Source: Phoronis australis
Lineage: Eukaryota > Phoronida > Phoronidae
Direction of reading: 5' to 3'
Assembly: GCA_002633005.1 (NCBI GenBank)
Contig: NMRA01000055.1
Span: 1,163,736-1,227,735, forward strand
Length of the DNA: 64,000 nt
Shown: positions 53,027-64,000 of the stretch, in pieces
Layout: each line of letters begins with the position of its first letter
Position numbering within the stretch: the stretch's first letter is position 1
Translations under genes and position numbers: made by a program
The notes under the pieces: generated by a model
Told to the model about the DNA's origin: nothing
What the model saw: the letters and a program-made list of their open reading frames with translations, nothing else
The model's database searches: none

Positions 53027-54265
53027 AAGGCTTGCTGATATTGATTGAATCATCACAGGCGGATATCGGTGTTGACAATACAAAGAAAAGTTAGAGAGAT
53101 TCTGCTCAACCTAATATCTCACCTAAAACTGTTACTAATGATATATCAGAAGAGTTGTATCCTGTTAAGTAACAGTTATTTAAATCAGACTTAAGGGCAA
53201 AATTGTGGGAGGCCTCAGTGTTTTATTGAATCAGGCTGCAGTTGTCAAGATTATTTCAAAGACAAAGAATGCACATAATTCAAGACTCGGTCAGAAACAG
53301 ATAATTTCATACCTTGGCAATAAGAAGTCTTGTACGACCTGATTTTAACTCGTTTAGTTTACAGCACTTATGAAATTCACAAATACCCTCTACGGCGCGG
53401 TTGACACGACAGAAAAACGCTGTTGACATACCATTTTGATGTTTTATTTGCCATGAAAAGAACCCTAAGTCGATACTCTAACCGGTCGAGTTGTGCACCT
53501 CAGAATCTACCGGTTAAGATCAAAGATATCATGTTGTTGTTGTTAATTAATTCGTCTCAGACTGTTGATGTTATCATTCTCTAAATAATGAGACCCATCA
53601 CAAATTAACACTTTGGGGAATACGATAGTATTTTTAAATTTTCGTTTTGAAAGTTTGTAAATGGCATATTTGAATAGTTCGTGAAAAGCACACGTAATTA
53701 GGTTTATGAATTTTGGAAATTGGACGAGTAATGTGACTTTTGCTACCTAAAACGTTTGTTAAATGTTCCAATAATATGTTCCTCATCAATTCTACTGGGT
53801 GTGCAACATAATTGGGCCAAGTACCCAACTACCAGGTAGCAGTTGGATTCTGAGGTACAATAGGCCGTTCGGTTTGCCTCATTCTGGAGAGTTATTTTTA
53901 TGTCCTTCACATGACACCGCGTCAAATAAAAATCTAGGCTTCAAATCAGCAGGACGTGAAGGGTCTCTGGGTCACAGAGACTATCCGTCATTTCCAGAGA
54001 GTCGTTTGATTTGTAGGTAGTTCTCCCATACTGTTGAAATTACTGCGCATTATTGACAGCCGCCGTTGTTTGCCAACAGTTTGGAAGTACCACGAAGAGA
54101 CGCTTTATAGTTTCCGTAACTGCACGTTCACTTTCATCCTCCAACCAGAATGGCCTAATGAGCCCATGTTTCGATCTTGTCAGGTGATCGTTATACTATT
54201 TAGTAGTGGAATGAAGTGGCCTCTGAGTTCATGTGTTTAGACAATAAAACAGAGCTTCATCAGAC

Positions 54266-54398
54266 TACCATGGGTGACGCACCATAGGGCGCGGGGTGGG
54301 GGACTATAGCTCCCCACTTCTTTTAGTGACATAGGCGGCGCACCATAGGAGCCTTTGGGGCTATATCCTCCACTTATTTTATTGCTGTGCCCCCATGA
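54266..54398. mobile_element. MITE (TACCATGGGTGGC family)
   Basis: Starts TACCATGGGTGACGCACCAT and ends GTGCCCCCATG. The partner in the other tandem copy is at 56162-56310. Confidence 0.55.
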
Positions 54399-54541
54399 AT
54401 ACCATTTGTCATCCAAGAAGTCGGGCCACAACAATCATCTCAGTTTGTCTCAACATGCATGCACGTTTCCGCAGAAAACGTTATTTCTGCAACTGTTCAA
54501 AGCATCTTGTAAAAAACCTGCTCAAAACGTTCACACAGGTG

Positions 54542-54786
54542 CATGCGCACACACATGGGGGGGGGGCTCGAAGGAGTCCCCCCATTTGGCGAAGTGGGCA
54601 TAAAGGTCCGCCCCTGAGAAACAAAAAGTACGAGAAAATGGTACAAAAGGGCACTAAATAAGCAAAAAAAGGTGCACCCGGTTTTTTATTTTTATTTTTT
54701 TTAGTTCGCCCGCTTTTTCGTTACCAAGAGGTCCACTACGTCAGAAATCCGAGCCCCCCCATATTGAAGGCTGGGTGCGCGCATGC
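54542..54786. mobile_element. MITE with ATGCGCGCACCCAG ends
   Basis: CATGCGCACACACATGGGGG to GGCTGGGTGCGCGCATG, with GTGGGCATAAAGGTCCGCCC inside. Partner of 56455-56706. Confidence 0.75.
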
Positions 54787-55197
54787 AGGTGTACACTGGT
54801 TTTCCTAATCAAAACACAATTGTTGACGTGTTCATGTGCGTCATGTTTTTGGTCACCCGATACATGTACATGTACATAGATGTATTATCGCCACGGTCAT
54901 TTCAAAGGTCAATCAGTCTTATCTATCAAGGATGGACAAAGAACAATAGGCCGATACGTCACGTTGCGATAAAATTCCCTGAATTCGGATTTAGCCGAAC
55001 GTGAAAGTACTGACGCATAACTATACATTCTGTTTCTCTTGTGCTGCGTCCTCTCGACATCTAACAACAAGAAATACATATACTGTACGTCAACCTAAGT
55101 CGGTCAACAAACGAGGCAACGTTGCGACTGCGCAGAAATGGGTGAGTAACTTACATGTATATCGACTGTGAATAGCGACAAAATTTGGTTCACAGCT

Positions 55198-55265
55198 ATG
55201 TGCGAATCCATAGGAATTATGTGTCACGACTCGGACAAAAATTTCGTGAAAAACGTTGTAGACGT
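55198..55265 (+). pseudogene. Truncated 5' copy of the second TIR gene
   Basis: ATG at 55198 begins MCESIGIMCHDSDKNFVKN followed by VVDV, then the N at 55266 and unrelated sequence. Compared with 57109 it has Cys for Tyr and Lys for Glu. As assembled it cannot make a TIR domain. It is either the stub of a duplicated gene or an allele cut by an assembly gap. Confidence 0.75.
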
Positions 55266-55759
55266 NCCATTGGGATTGGATTGTAATCTTAACTCATTAA
55301 CCTGTATCGAGTTGACAGCATAAAAATTCAGCATTGATTGATGTAACTGTCACTGATAAACTTTTAGAAATCATTCCAAACAATAATAATGCTTTGATGT
55401 ACGAAAGATCTCGATTGCTACGTCAAGTATCGTATCACATATCACAACATATAAAGATTAACCAGACTCTGGCTGGCGACTGACTGCCGCGAAGTCGACA
55501 TCGGCGAGTGCCTCAGTTAACAGGCATCGGTAGAATAATCATGGAATAATCGTAAAAATAATCACAAACCTTACCTTTGTATGAGGTCGTGCTTACTTCC
55601 TCTCATAGAAGCACCCTTTTTACGCAATCTCAGATTCAGTTGGCACGGCTGCAAGCCATTTCACCATGTATTTAAAGGGCTCGCAAAATCGAGGCTGTTA
55701 ATCTATCACCACTAGTACACGCACGCCCTCTAGTTATTGTAGATTTTCCGAATAGCCCC
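55266..55759. other. Spacer between copies of the second tandem repeat
   Basis: Starts with an N followed by CCATTGGGATTGG and ends CCGAATAGCCCC directly before copy 2 (ATTGGGCC). The last 60 bp resemble the end of the 32977-33572 spacer (ACTAGTAC core plus the terminal motif). No gene recognised. Confidence 0.65.
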
Positions 55760-56161
55760 ATTGGGCCAACCACCAAACCACCAGGCAGCAGTTGGATTCT
55801 GAGGTACAATAGGCCGGGCGGTTTACCTCATTCTGGAGAGTTATTTTTATGTCCTTCACATGACATCGCGGCAAATAAAAATCTAGGCTTCAAATCAGCA
55901 GGACTTGAAAGGTTTCTGGGTCACAGAGACGATCCGTCATTTCCAGAGAGTCGTTTATTTGTAGGTAGTTCTTTCATACAGTTTGTACTGTTGAAATTAC
56001 TGCACATTATTGACAGCCGCCGTTGTTTGCCAACAGTTTGGAAGTACCACGAAGAGACGCTTTATAGTTTCCGTGACTGCACGTTCATTTTCATCCTCCA
56101 ACCAGAATGAAGTGGCCTCCGAGTTCATGTGTTTAGACAATAAAACAGAGCTTCATCAGAC

Positions 56162-56310
56162 TACCATGGGTGGCGCACCATAGGGCGCGGGGTGGGGGGC
56201 TATAGCTCCCCACTTCGTTTAGTGCCGCGTCGCCCATGTTCACATAGGCGGCGCACCATAGGAGCCTTGGGGGCTATATCCTCCACTTATTTTATTGCTG
56301 TGCCCCCATG
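56162..56310. mobile_element. MITE (TACCATGGGTGGC family)
   Basis: TACCATGGGTGGCGCACCAT to GTGCCCCCATG. Slightly longer than its partner at 54266 (extra GCCGCGTCGCCCATG). Confidence 0.55.
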
Positions 56311-56454
56311 AATACCATTTGTCATCCAAGAAGTCGGGCCACAACAATCATCGCAGTTTGTCTCAACATGCATGTACGTTTCCTCAGAAAACGTTTTTTC
56401 TGCAACTGTTCAAAGCATCTTGTAAAAAACCTGCTCAAAACGTTCACACAGGTC

Positions 56455-56706
56455 CATGCGCACACACAAGGGGGGGGGGGGGCTCGAAGGAGTCCCCCCA
56501 TTTGGCGAAGTGGGCATAAAGGTCCGCCCCTGAGAAACAAAAAAGTACGAGAAAATGGTACAAAAGGGCACTTAACAAGCACAAAAAAGGTGCATTCAGT
56601 TTTTTATTTTGATTTTATTTTTTTAGTTCGCCCGCTTTTTCGTTACCAAGAGGCCCACTACGTCAGGAATCCACGCCCCCCATATTGAAGGCTGGGTGCG
56701 CGCATG
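56455..56706. mobile_element. MITE with ATGCGCGCACCCAG ends
   Basis: CATGCGCACACACAAGGGGG to GGCTGGGTGCGCGCATG; same site as 54542-54786 in the other tandem copy. Confidence 0.75.
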
Positions 56707-57108
56707 CAGGTGTACACTGGTTTTCCTAATCAAAACACAATTGTTGACGTGTTCATGTGCGTCATGTTTTTGGTCACCCGATACATGTACATGTACATAG
56801 ATGTATTATCGCCACGGTCATTTCAAAGGTCAATCAGTCTTATCTATCAAGGATGGACAAAGAACAATAGGCCGATACGTCACGTTGCGATAAAATTCCC
56901 TGAATTCGGATTTAGCCGAACGGGATAGTAGTGACGCATAACTATACATTCTGTTTCTCTTGTGCTGCGTCCTCTCGACATCTAGCAACAAGAAATGCTT
57001 ATACTGTACGCCAACCTGAGTCGGTCAACAAACGAGGCAACGCTGCGACTGCGCATGTAACTTACATGTATATCGACTGTGAATAGCGACAAAATTTGGT
57101 TAACAGCT

Positions 57109-60100
57109 ATGTGCGAATCCATAGGAATTATGTATCACGACTCGGACGAAAACTTCGTGAAAAACGTTGTAGACGTTCTTGAAGGACCATTCTTTAACTC
57201 AAACTGCGTGTTCGCCAGTCGAGACATAGCATTCAGCACTGGGCCGGTAACATTCCAGTATGAATTTTTAGAACACTTTCTGCAAAATCTCACTAAGTTT
57301 GTGATCGTTTTATCCAACAATTTTCTCTCATCGCACCAAAGTCAGCATGATCTGGAAGCCTTCTACTGTCGCTTCGGTCAAGGAAACTGCAAAGTTGTGT
57401 TCGTGAAGAATGACGATCTGATCGACTTGCCGTTTAGGCTTCAAGCACTGGAGAACAAACAGGCAAAATTCATCAAAGCGAGTAAAGACAGAGGGCATCT
57501 CGATGTAGCCAAAGCTATCTGCAGAGCGTTATCAGGTAAAAATTTTCCGTTACTATTTGCATCTTTCAAGCTGTGCAGAACATACCTACTCTTTTAGATG
57601 ACCCCAACAAACCCCCGCCCCTCATAACGAATAATTTCAAAGTACATTTTTCCTAGAAATATTTACTTACTAAGTGACTGATTTCTACCGATATTTTCAA
57701 AAATAGTACGCCAAACATTATTGGCATATATAGACGCTTAGGAGAGAGCCCAGGTTGCCCGCCCCACATCCCCGAGCGTGTTAAAAACGCCGCCCATGAC
57801 GGTGTTGGGGTTAAGCGAACAATTTTCTCGCTACATCCTAGTGGCGCCGCCAGTATACTAAACGATCCCTAAAAAGTTTAAAAGGCGTTTGAGATATATG
57901 ATATTATAGCCCCAAAAGCAAATAAACATTTTATCCAGGTTACGAAATGTAAGTGTTCATCAGTCTATTTAAAAATCTCTATGTTTTATTGCAAACGCGA
58001 CATAGAAGTATGACCCAGGTAAACAGTAATAAACTTATCGAACTTAAAGCATAACTTGTTCCGTTAACTAAAAGAGGCAGGGAATGCGAAAGCTAGTCAA
58101 GCATAACGAAAGTACCCTCTTGCAACATCCATTAATGAGTAATTCACTTGCCCCTGTGAGGAAATTGTCAGAAAAAAATCATAAAATTCACTATTTTTGA
58201 AATACGCGCTAAGGAAAAACTATGTGGTCACCACACAGTTTCTAATTTCCCTCCCATTTTTGATAAATGCTCGCATGCACTCATAATCAGTTGCTTGAAG
58301 TCGCTTGAAGTCAAAGATCACATTTCCATGTAAAGGAAACTTAAACCAAAAGAAAAATGCTTAAATTCTACCAACATAAATTTAAATTCTATGCTAACAA
58401 ACCCTAAAATTCCCAGGTGAGCAGGTTGAATTCTGTTTCAGTGGCAAATAACGACTTACAATATTGCAATTTAGTCTGTTTATTGCGTTCCAGGCCGCTT
58501 TAAGTTAACATTTCACTGAAGATTTGAGACTCTAAACAAATTTCATAGACAAAAGGAAGCAACTCCGATATTATTCCTAAGAAATTCCTCAGGAGGCGCC
58601 ACTCTCTTCCGGTACATATCGAGTTGAGCATCGACGAGTAAGCGCGTGTAGAGAACTAGCAAACAAATCAATTTTCACATTGTGGGGAGCCCGATAAAAA
58701 TTCAGATTTCAAGTAAGTGGCAAACAGCGCTTGATGTTATATTCATGTCACCAGTGGCCTACGAATACTGCTTGTATGTTTCGACATAGAACTGTGATCT
58801 TTCGGATTATTCCTGAAGATAACTTTCATCTCTAGCATCGCGACTTCGCAAAGCTGCCGATGCCAGGGTATCAGTGGACTTCAAAAGCGAGGCCACGACC
58901 TTGCAAATTACTGGATAATTACCGTCTGACATCATCGATAACAATGTGCTTCAAATTTGACCATATATCGATACAAAGTTCTCAGGAAGACAAACGCGAA
59001 GTTTGTGACAATCATGAATACGTTGGAAATGGCTTAATTGCTACCATAAGCAATCTATTCGATATATTTCAAAAGTATTGGTTTTATCAGGCCTAGTTTT
59101 CCCGTCTACGTGCTGGGAAAACACACGTGTATTTGTTTGTTCAAATTACAAATAAAATATTCAAGATTGTAGACGAAACTTCAACGCAGTGAGAATATAG
59201 GCTACTGAACGTGTTGCCTGCCATAGCAGACATCAAATGGAATTAAGAGTAGTGAACAACTATTGTTAAAGGAGACCGATATGTGATCTTGGGAAGACCA
59301 GTCTACGGCTCATATTTAACGACCAATCACAAGCCAGAATAGATCGGAGCAATCTAGGCTCTGCAATTAATTACGGTACAATGTACTTGTTCAATGTAAA
59401 ACACCGAGCGCCGCTAGCAAATAGTTGCGATCCGGCCGATAGTAAAACCAAAAAGGCTTGTGTTTGGTGGCAACTATTGCATTGCTGGTTGCTGCTTGTG
59501 CGCGAGATAGGATATCTTGTGCAAGTGTTAGCGGTCAATAAGACGTTTATAGTCTTTGCGCAAACCTGAATTCAACGAAAACTTAATCCCACGTCATTTG
59601 ATTACCATAACGTCAACTGTTGCTCAAAGACAAACATGTTTTGAAATTTGGGGTGGGTTGCATAAATCTTTAAAACTGATGAGTTGGACAGGTTTGATTG
59701 TAGCACAACTTCAAATGTCTTGTCCGACAGTTGTCTGAAGTGTCACGTGGTAATGCGACGCCACTGAACTTTGCTACCCAGCATACGACGTTTGTGTAAC
59801 TGGAGCGCGGTGGTCTATCGGGGATCACTCATATTGACAAGGTGCCCGCAGGCGTGTACCAAAATTTGCTGCCAGAGAGACCCCCTATCGTAGGTGCCAG
59901 GTCTGCTTATTCTCACCCCCTTTTGGGGGCTGAGGCCAATGCAGTGGGTCTTTTGCGGGGACGAAATGAAAATTTAGAGGACTACTGGACCCCGCGCAGG
60001 TGCTGCAAAACTGGTTGAAAAAGTACTGCCTACCTGCAATTTTTGGTCACGCCTGCGGGCGCCTTGTCAATATGAGTGGCCCTTTTGGGGGTGGTCTACC

Positions 60101-63100
60101 AACAGAATGGCCGCTGCAGCTGAATGTCACTGCGAAACTTACTGTTTTACACTTTCATTACAAGATGTGAAGTGTTATCTGTTTGAATCATATTCCTTTC
60201 ACTTTGGCGAGAATTTCTCTGTGTCCTGAATTGGTATAAACAAAAGAAGTTTGAGACCTTACAAACACATAGCAACTGATTACAGTATGTTGCGTTGATA
60301 TTCAGTTATTGCACTGCAGGCAAAGAATGTCATTTTATGAACGTGATTTATAAGCATTTGATACGAGTCGTGTCCCCTTTTAAATGCCAAGGCAAGGTTT
60401 TATGCTTTAACTCGCACGTGGGCAAACGTTTCCTGAAAAACGGAATTTGCGTTAATCTGTGGTTAGGTAATAGTATTTTGCTTGATTTAGATGACGCGGC
60501 TAGAGTGTTAGAGTTCCCGCTGCAAAGTTACACGTTTGTCTTCGGTGATAAAGAGGGCGCTGTGCACGAAGTCAGTTTGGGTGGTGAGTAATGACTGTGA
60601 ACACATGATCAGTTTGTTTATTCAGAAATCATCTAGTAAAGGATCATTCAATGGCAAATAGATAAAAATTACATTTTGAGTCTCTAGACGAGTGTTGCTC
60701 TCTTTAGTCTTTTTAAATATTAAAATATTTGTAGGAAGGCCACATCATTTTTATTTAATTATCCAATTAGACGCTTTGTAACATGATTATGTTATGTTTT
60801 TGGACTTATTGTCTTCCATCAGATTCCGAGAAAGAACTTGGTCAGAGGTGTGTTTCATGAAAAGTAACTTAAGACAGAATATTGCACTTAGGCTTAGGCT
60901 TTGTATTGCTGAATAAAATTTTGGCCACGTAATTATGAGCGCATCACAGTCTGGAAGTAATTCATAGAAAATATCTCGGTAACTAGCAGCCCATGTGTAC
61001 ACTGTATGCTCTCAGCCACTTTCCACTTTTGCTCACTTGAGATTTAATTGCTTTACAAAAACGTGGAGTGCAGGACCTAATTTCTGTCTCAAGCCACTTG
61101 AAAGTCATTTTTTATGAACCAGGCCTGTAGTCACGAACCTTGAACATTTTTAAACGCGATTTACTGGCTCTAAAATGGTACGGCGTATTTACAAAGCGTA
61201 TCGGAGAGATTTGAGCTAGACGCATTAACCGTTGCGTGCGAGCGAATGATCCCCCACCACCATTTCGTTGCCAATTTTTCAGAAATCCCCGTTCCTGTAG
61301 TATTGTAGTACTTTTCCACAAAAGGCGCCTGCGTGTAACGGAATATTTGACAATTGAGGTTTAAAACGGCACAAATGTGTTCAGTGCAAGTAGCGGATGC
61401 GGTATAATTGCAGTATTTTTGCACCACGCCGTAACACTACAAAAACGGCATGAAACAAAGCGAATACGGAAAAACTGCAGAGGTTGACTTGTGGGCGAAG
61501 TACTTGACTTTCACACAGCGATTTTGTGTAGCCTTACACATGTCATCCCGAGTTCTTCGCATAAATACACAGCCCAGGTGCGGAACTAGTATGACTGTTG
61601 AGCTTGAACGTGGGCCAAATGATTAAAGTTAAGGTACAAATCCCCTTTTTATTTTTTGCAGTAATTGACATATACCTTCGCTATTCATCGTAACTTGAGC
61701 TTGCTTAATTGTACGCGACGCTCTGGAACACGGCTCAATCACGTTTTTGGTGATCAGAGTCTGAATTTTCAGCGCGTAAGGACATGAGCGGTGTTTCTCA
61801 GTTTTCCATGAGCCAAAAGTGGAGATGCCTGGGATGTGCGAAATAACTCCACACTCTCTTAGTACAGCTGTCTTTGGGCCTTAGCGTCAAGCGGATGTAC
61901 ATCCACAAACTAGGAACTTGCGAAAAAATCTAAATTGGTGACAAGCTCCGTTTGTATTTATTAAAACACTTTGGTTTCCGTGTGGTTCGAATGTGGAGTA
62001 ACTGGAGGTCACAATACTGATGTCTGTGTAAACAGTGAAGGATTACCCCGTTATACCTACATGTATTGCTGATACACTGCTTATGACGTCAAACACACGC
62101 AGCTACTGACATGTAACCTCGCTGGTTCCCTGCGTGCCGCTAGGTGGGGCGGTAGCCGCGCCAGCACGCAGGTATCACTTAAATTTCCTCTGTAAATTTT
62201 TTTACACCGGCGTTTCTGATTGGCTAGTCGATTCGTCAACAGGCAGCGCTTTGCGTAAACAAACTGGCATGGCTGATGGACTGAAGTGTAAATGTGGTCT
62301 GTTGTACAGACAAACCGGTGCTTAAAATTATGTTCAGGAAATGTGAAGCCTAGAAATTGTGATTGAGCCTTTTCGGAATGCATCTTTCTACTGTCGATGA
62401 CTTTTGTTTACAATAGTGTCCTTATACAGTATGAATAACACACCGTAATATGTGTTTATTGTGCATGTATGTGCTTCAAGCACGCAGCTATTAAACATCA
62501 CTGCACAAACGAAATAGTTGCTGCGACGCCACTTACATGACAAGGCTAAAATCATTCACAGTCTGCCATTTTTTCACGGTGTTGTAAAGCTAACCAATGA
62601 CTGCAAAGATTACACCGACCAATGCTAAAGCGCGTGCCACTGCGTGATACCTGCGTGCGTGCTGGCTGGGCTAAGCACGCAGGGAACCAGCGAGACATGT
62701 AACCTGCGCGCGGGCATTTGAGCGCGAATTACAAATGGCGAGTGAATGGCTAGACTTTTAAAAAGACGTCTGAAGATTATTGATGTCAGGAATTTAGTAT
62801 ACCAGGTAATGAAAGTATGCGCGCACCCAGCCTTTAGTTTGGGAGGGCTCGAATTTCTGACCAAGTGGACCTTTTGCTAACAAAAAAGCTTGAGAACTAA
62901 ATAAAGACGGGGTACCACCTTCAGCACTGGGAACTGTGAGTCTGCGCCTTTTTAGTGGACTTTTGTCTCGCTTCCACGGACTTTTGTTTCTCTGAGGCGG
63001 ACCTTTTTGCCCACTTCGCCAAGGGGGGCTCGTTCAAGCCGAGCCCCCCTGGGTGCGCGCATGGAAAGGGCTAATTTGTTAGCATTGAAACCGGATTTGT

Positions 63101-63341
63101 ACTTTTAACTGCACCAATATATCCATCACTATCTCATTTCATGAGCGAGGTTTACAAAATGTCTACATAGGGGCCTACTCTTATATACATTGTCTTTTTC
63201 AAAGAAGGCTGTCGCCAACATGACATTTTGGACATCCAGACTTCAGTAGTGACCTTCGTACGTGGCTCTCCAAACGCCATACTGGGCAAGGGTGTCCAAC
63301 TTTGTTACTCAGGCCACAACAGACTAGATATCGTCGTTGAG
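57109..63341 (+). CDS. Second TIR-ZU5-like gene (5' part; continues beyond window)
   Basis: Paralogue of the gene at 40736 with the same start of its exon plan. Exon 1 is 57109-57535 (427 bp, the same length as exon 1 of the first gene), exon 2 is 60491-60583 and exon 3 is 63205-63341, with identical phases. Exon 1 encodes the TIR domain (ESIGIMYHDSDENFVKNVVD, LTKFVIVLSNNFLSS, VAKAICRALS). Exon 2 encodes RVLEFPLQSYTFVFGDKEG, like SEFPLNKYKFVFG in the first gene. Exon 3 encodes the ZU5 start (SVVTFVRGSPNAILGKGVQL, DIVVE). The rest should lie right of base 64000. The ATG at 57109 aligns with that of the first gene; an upstream in-frame extension has no ATG. The box-2 region is SRDIAFSTGP. Confidence 0.78.
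57536..60490. other. Intron 1 of the second TIR gene
   Basis: No exon recognised. The only clear structure is the element at 59809-60098. Open frames (58860-59096, 59381-59569) show no domain. Confidence 0.45.
59809..60098. mobile_element. MITE with 9-bp target duplication
   Basis: GGTGGTCTA flanks both sides (59809-59817, 60090-60098). The terminal repeats share CACTCATATTGACAAGG then GCCCGCAGGCGTG (left 59826-59862, complement at about 60043-60079). A 9-bp target duplication suits Mutator-like elements. Confidence 0.75.
62108..62705. mobile_element. Inverted-repeat element with perfect 12-bp direct repeats
   Basis: GACATGTAACCT occurs at 62108-62119 and 62694-62705. Between them the ends are inverted: CGCTGGTTCCCTGCGTG on the left, CACGCAGGGAACCAGCG on the right, extending inward (GCACGCAGGTATCAC). 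About 573 bp, no transposase. Confidence 0.8.
62817..63063. mobile_element. MITE with ATGCGCGCACCCAG ends, reversed
   Basis: ATGCGCGCACCCAGCC to CTGGGTGCGCGCATG. The internal GAGGCGGACCTTTTTGCCCA shows the opposite orientation to the copies at 54542 and 56455. Confidence 0.8.
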
Positions 63342-63552
63342 GTAGGCATAAGTATTGTGACTTTACTTTGAAATGTCGTACTGTTTAGACATGTCTCGTT
63401 TGGTGTATCCTCCACAATTGTTTTCACCCTAGGATTGATTGATCTAACCATTTATCTGTGTTTGCAATCTAGTTATATTCCTCTGTCTTCAAGGGTTAAT
63501 AGTCACACACTTTCAGAATACGAAGACGAGAGCGCTTCACGAAACACTACTG

Positions 63553-63858
63553 CCTCCCGTTCAGGAACGCTAGGACCACGCTAAAAAGCAAGACTTCGCG
63601 AGATTACGTGAGATATTGCCGTGCATTTTAAATAAGAACACGTGACTTTGAATAGGTTTTATCTAGGTACTAGCGTAGGTCCAGTAGCGTCTACTGAACG
63701 CACGCCAGCCTCCCGTTCAGTAACGCTAGGACCTCGCTAAAAAGCAAGACTTCGCGAGATTACATGTACGTGAGAAATTGCCGTGTATTTTAAATGAGAG
63801 CACGAGATCTTGACTAGATTTTAGCTAGGTCCTAGCGTCTACTGAACGCACGCCAGGC
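63553..63858. mobile_element. Two tandem copies of the GTTCAGTAACGCTAGG MITE
   Basis: Copies at about 63553-63708 and 63709-63858. Each starts CCTCCCGTTCAG(G/T)AACGCTAGG and ends CTACTGAACGCACGCCAG; terminal parts are complementary (GCTAGGACCTCGCTAAAA against TTTTAGCTAGGTCCTAGC). Lies in intron 3 of the second TIR gene. Confidence 0.75.
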
Positions 63859-64000
63859 TTCTACTTCACGCCTGTTATTCCCGGACATGTTTAGGGAGTA
63901 TTAATCAGCATGCCGTGTGCCTGTTTGGGGTTTGAAAACCCCGTACCACTCAGTAGGGACTTTATTTGTTACCTATCAAAAGGGTCATCTGGAATCGTGG

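Larger units (their letters stand above)
50708..53810. other. Intergenic region between the two TIR genes
   Basis: No gene recognised. It contains three copies of a GGCGGATTTAG element (51163-51314, 52361-52516, 52698-53020) and a short dispersed repeat at 50812-50866. Open frames such as 51574-51756 have no visible domain. Confidence 0.5.
53811..55265. repeat. Second tandem repeat, copy 1
   Basis: Near-identical to 55760-57176, both starting at ATTGGGCCAA. It contains MITE copies at 54266-54398 and 54542-54786 and the first codons of a TIR gene. It ends abruptly at the N at 55266. It has a stretch near 54151-54208 that copy 2 lacks. Confidence 0.9.
55760..57176. repeat. Second tandem repeat, copy 2
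   Basis: Partner of 53811-55265. Continues without a break into TIR gene coding sequence (57109 onward), so this copy has the intact gene. Confidence 0.9.
60584..63204. other. Intron 2 of the second TIR gene
   Basis: No exon recognised. It holds the elements at 62108-62705 and 62817-63063. Near 60850 (TTTCATGAAAAGTAAC) and 61110 (TCATTTTTTATGAACC) are possible ends of an element like the one at 28549-28835, but the match is weak. Confidence 0.45.

Noticed and set aside
56308-56688. 126-codon frame across 56308-56688
   Set aside because: It lies across two MITE copies and is rich in Gly/Arg from G-runs; a transposon artefact.
57079-57108. Start of the second TIR gene at 57079
   Set aside because: That codon is GTG. 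The ATG at 57109 aligns with the first gene's start.
62081-62383. 100-codon minus-strand frame
   Set aside because: It falls within the inverted-repeat element; its arms account for the apparent coding look.
63553-63858. CRISPR-like or satellite array
   Set aside because: There are only two units, each with complementary ends, so they are tandem MITEs; a eukaryotic context also excludes CRISPR.

Overview
The window reads as nuclear genomic DNA from an intron-rich invertebrate animal. Exons are short (about 40-440 bp) with GT-AG introns, intergenic and intronic DNA is AT-rich, and there are many short inverted-repeat transposons. Two single N characters (32977, 55266) show that it comes from a draft assembly. 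The gene content (SGK3-type kinase with a PX domain, IFT52, a SAM-domain protein, TIR-domain adaptors) fits a marine deuterostome such as a hemichordate or cephalochordate, or a lophotrochozoan. I cannot place it more precisely from sequence alone.

Layout. (1) 139-18060, minus strand: PX-domain AGC kinase of the SGK3/CISK type, ten coding exons from the start codon to the activation loop; the 3' exons lie left of the window. The last visible 5' splice site sits inside a 24-bp minisatellite. (2) 19154-28130, plus strand: a complete 12-coding-exon IFT52 gene, head-to-head with the kinase. Human SGK2 and IFT52 are neighbours on 20q13, so this is ancient linkage. (3) 31200-40226, minus strand: a small SAM-domain gene resembling SAMD15, whose two 3' exons lie in a tandemly repeated segment of about 3.8 kb (29203-32976 and 33573-37397). 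(4) 40736-50707, plus strand: a seven-exon gene whose 587-residue product has an N-terminal divergent TIR domain followed by what I read as a ZU5 fold and a UPA-like region, with no death domain. (5) 53811-55265 and 55760-57176: a second tandem repeat carrying the 5' end of a paralogous TIR gene. The first copy stops at an N; the second continues as a gene (57109-63341, three exons visible) that runs off the right edge.

Repeats. At least six families of short inverted-repeat elements are present, plus a piggyBac-like remnant with TTAA ends, several fold-back elements, a tRNA-derived SINE-like unit and some minisatellites. Both large tandem repeats have the same odd anatomy: the first copy ends at an N, and the second is preceded by the same motif ending CCGAATAGCCCCATTG. 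They could be uncollapsed haplotypes or real element-associated duplications.

The most interesting content is the pair of tandem TIR genes (TIR plus ZU5/UPA-like, probably cytosolic signalling adaptors), and the kinase splice-donor minisatellite, which stays in frame and could insert 8-residue repeats into the activation segment.
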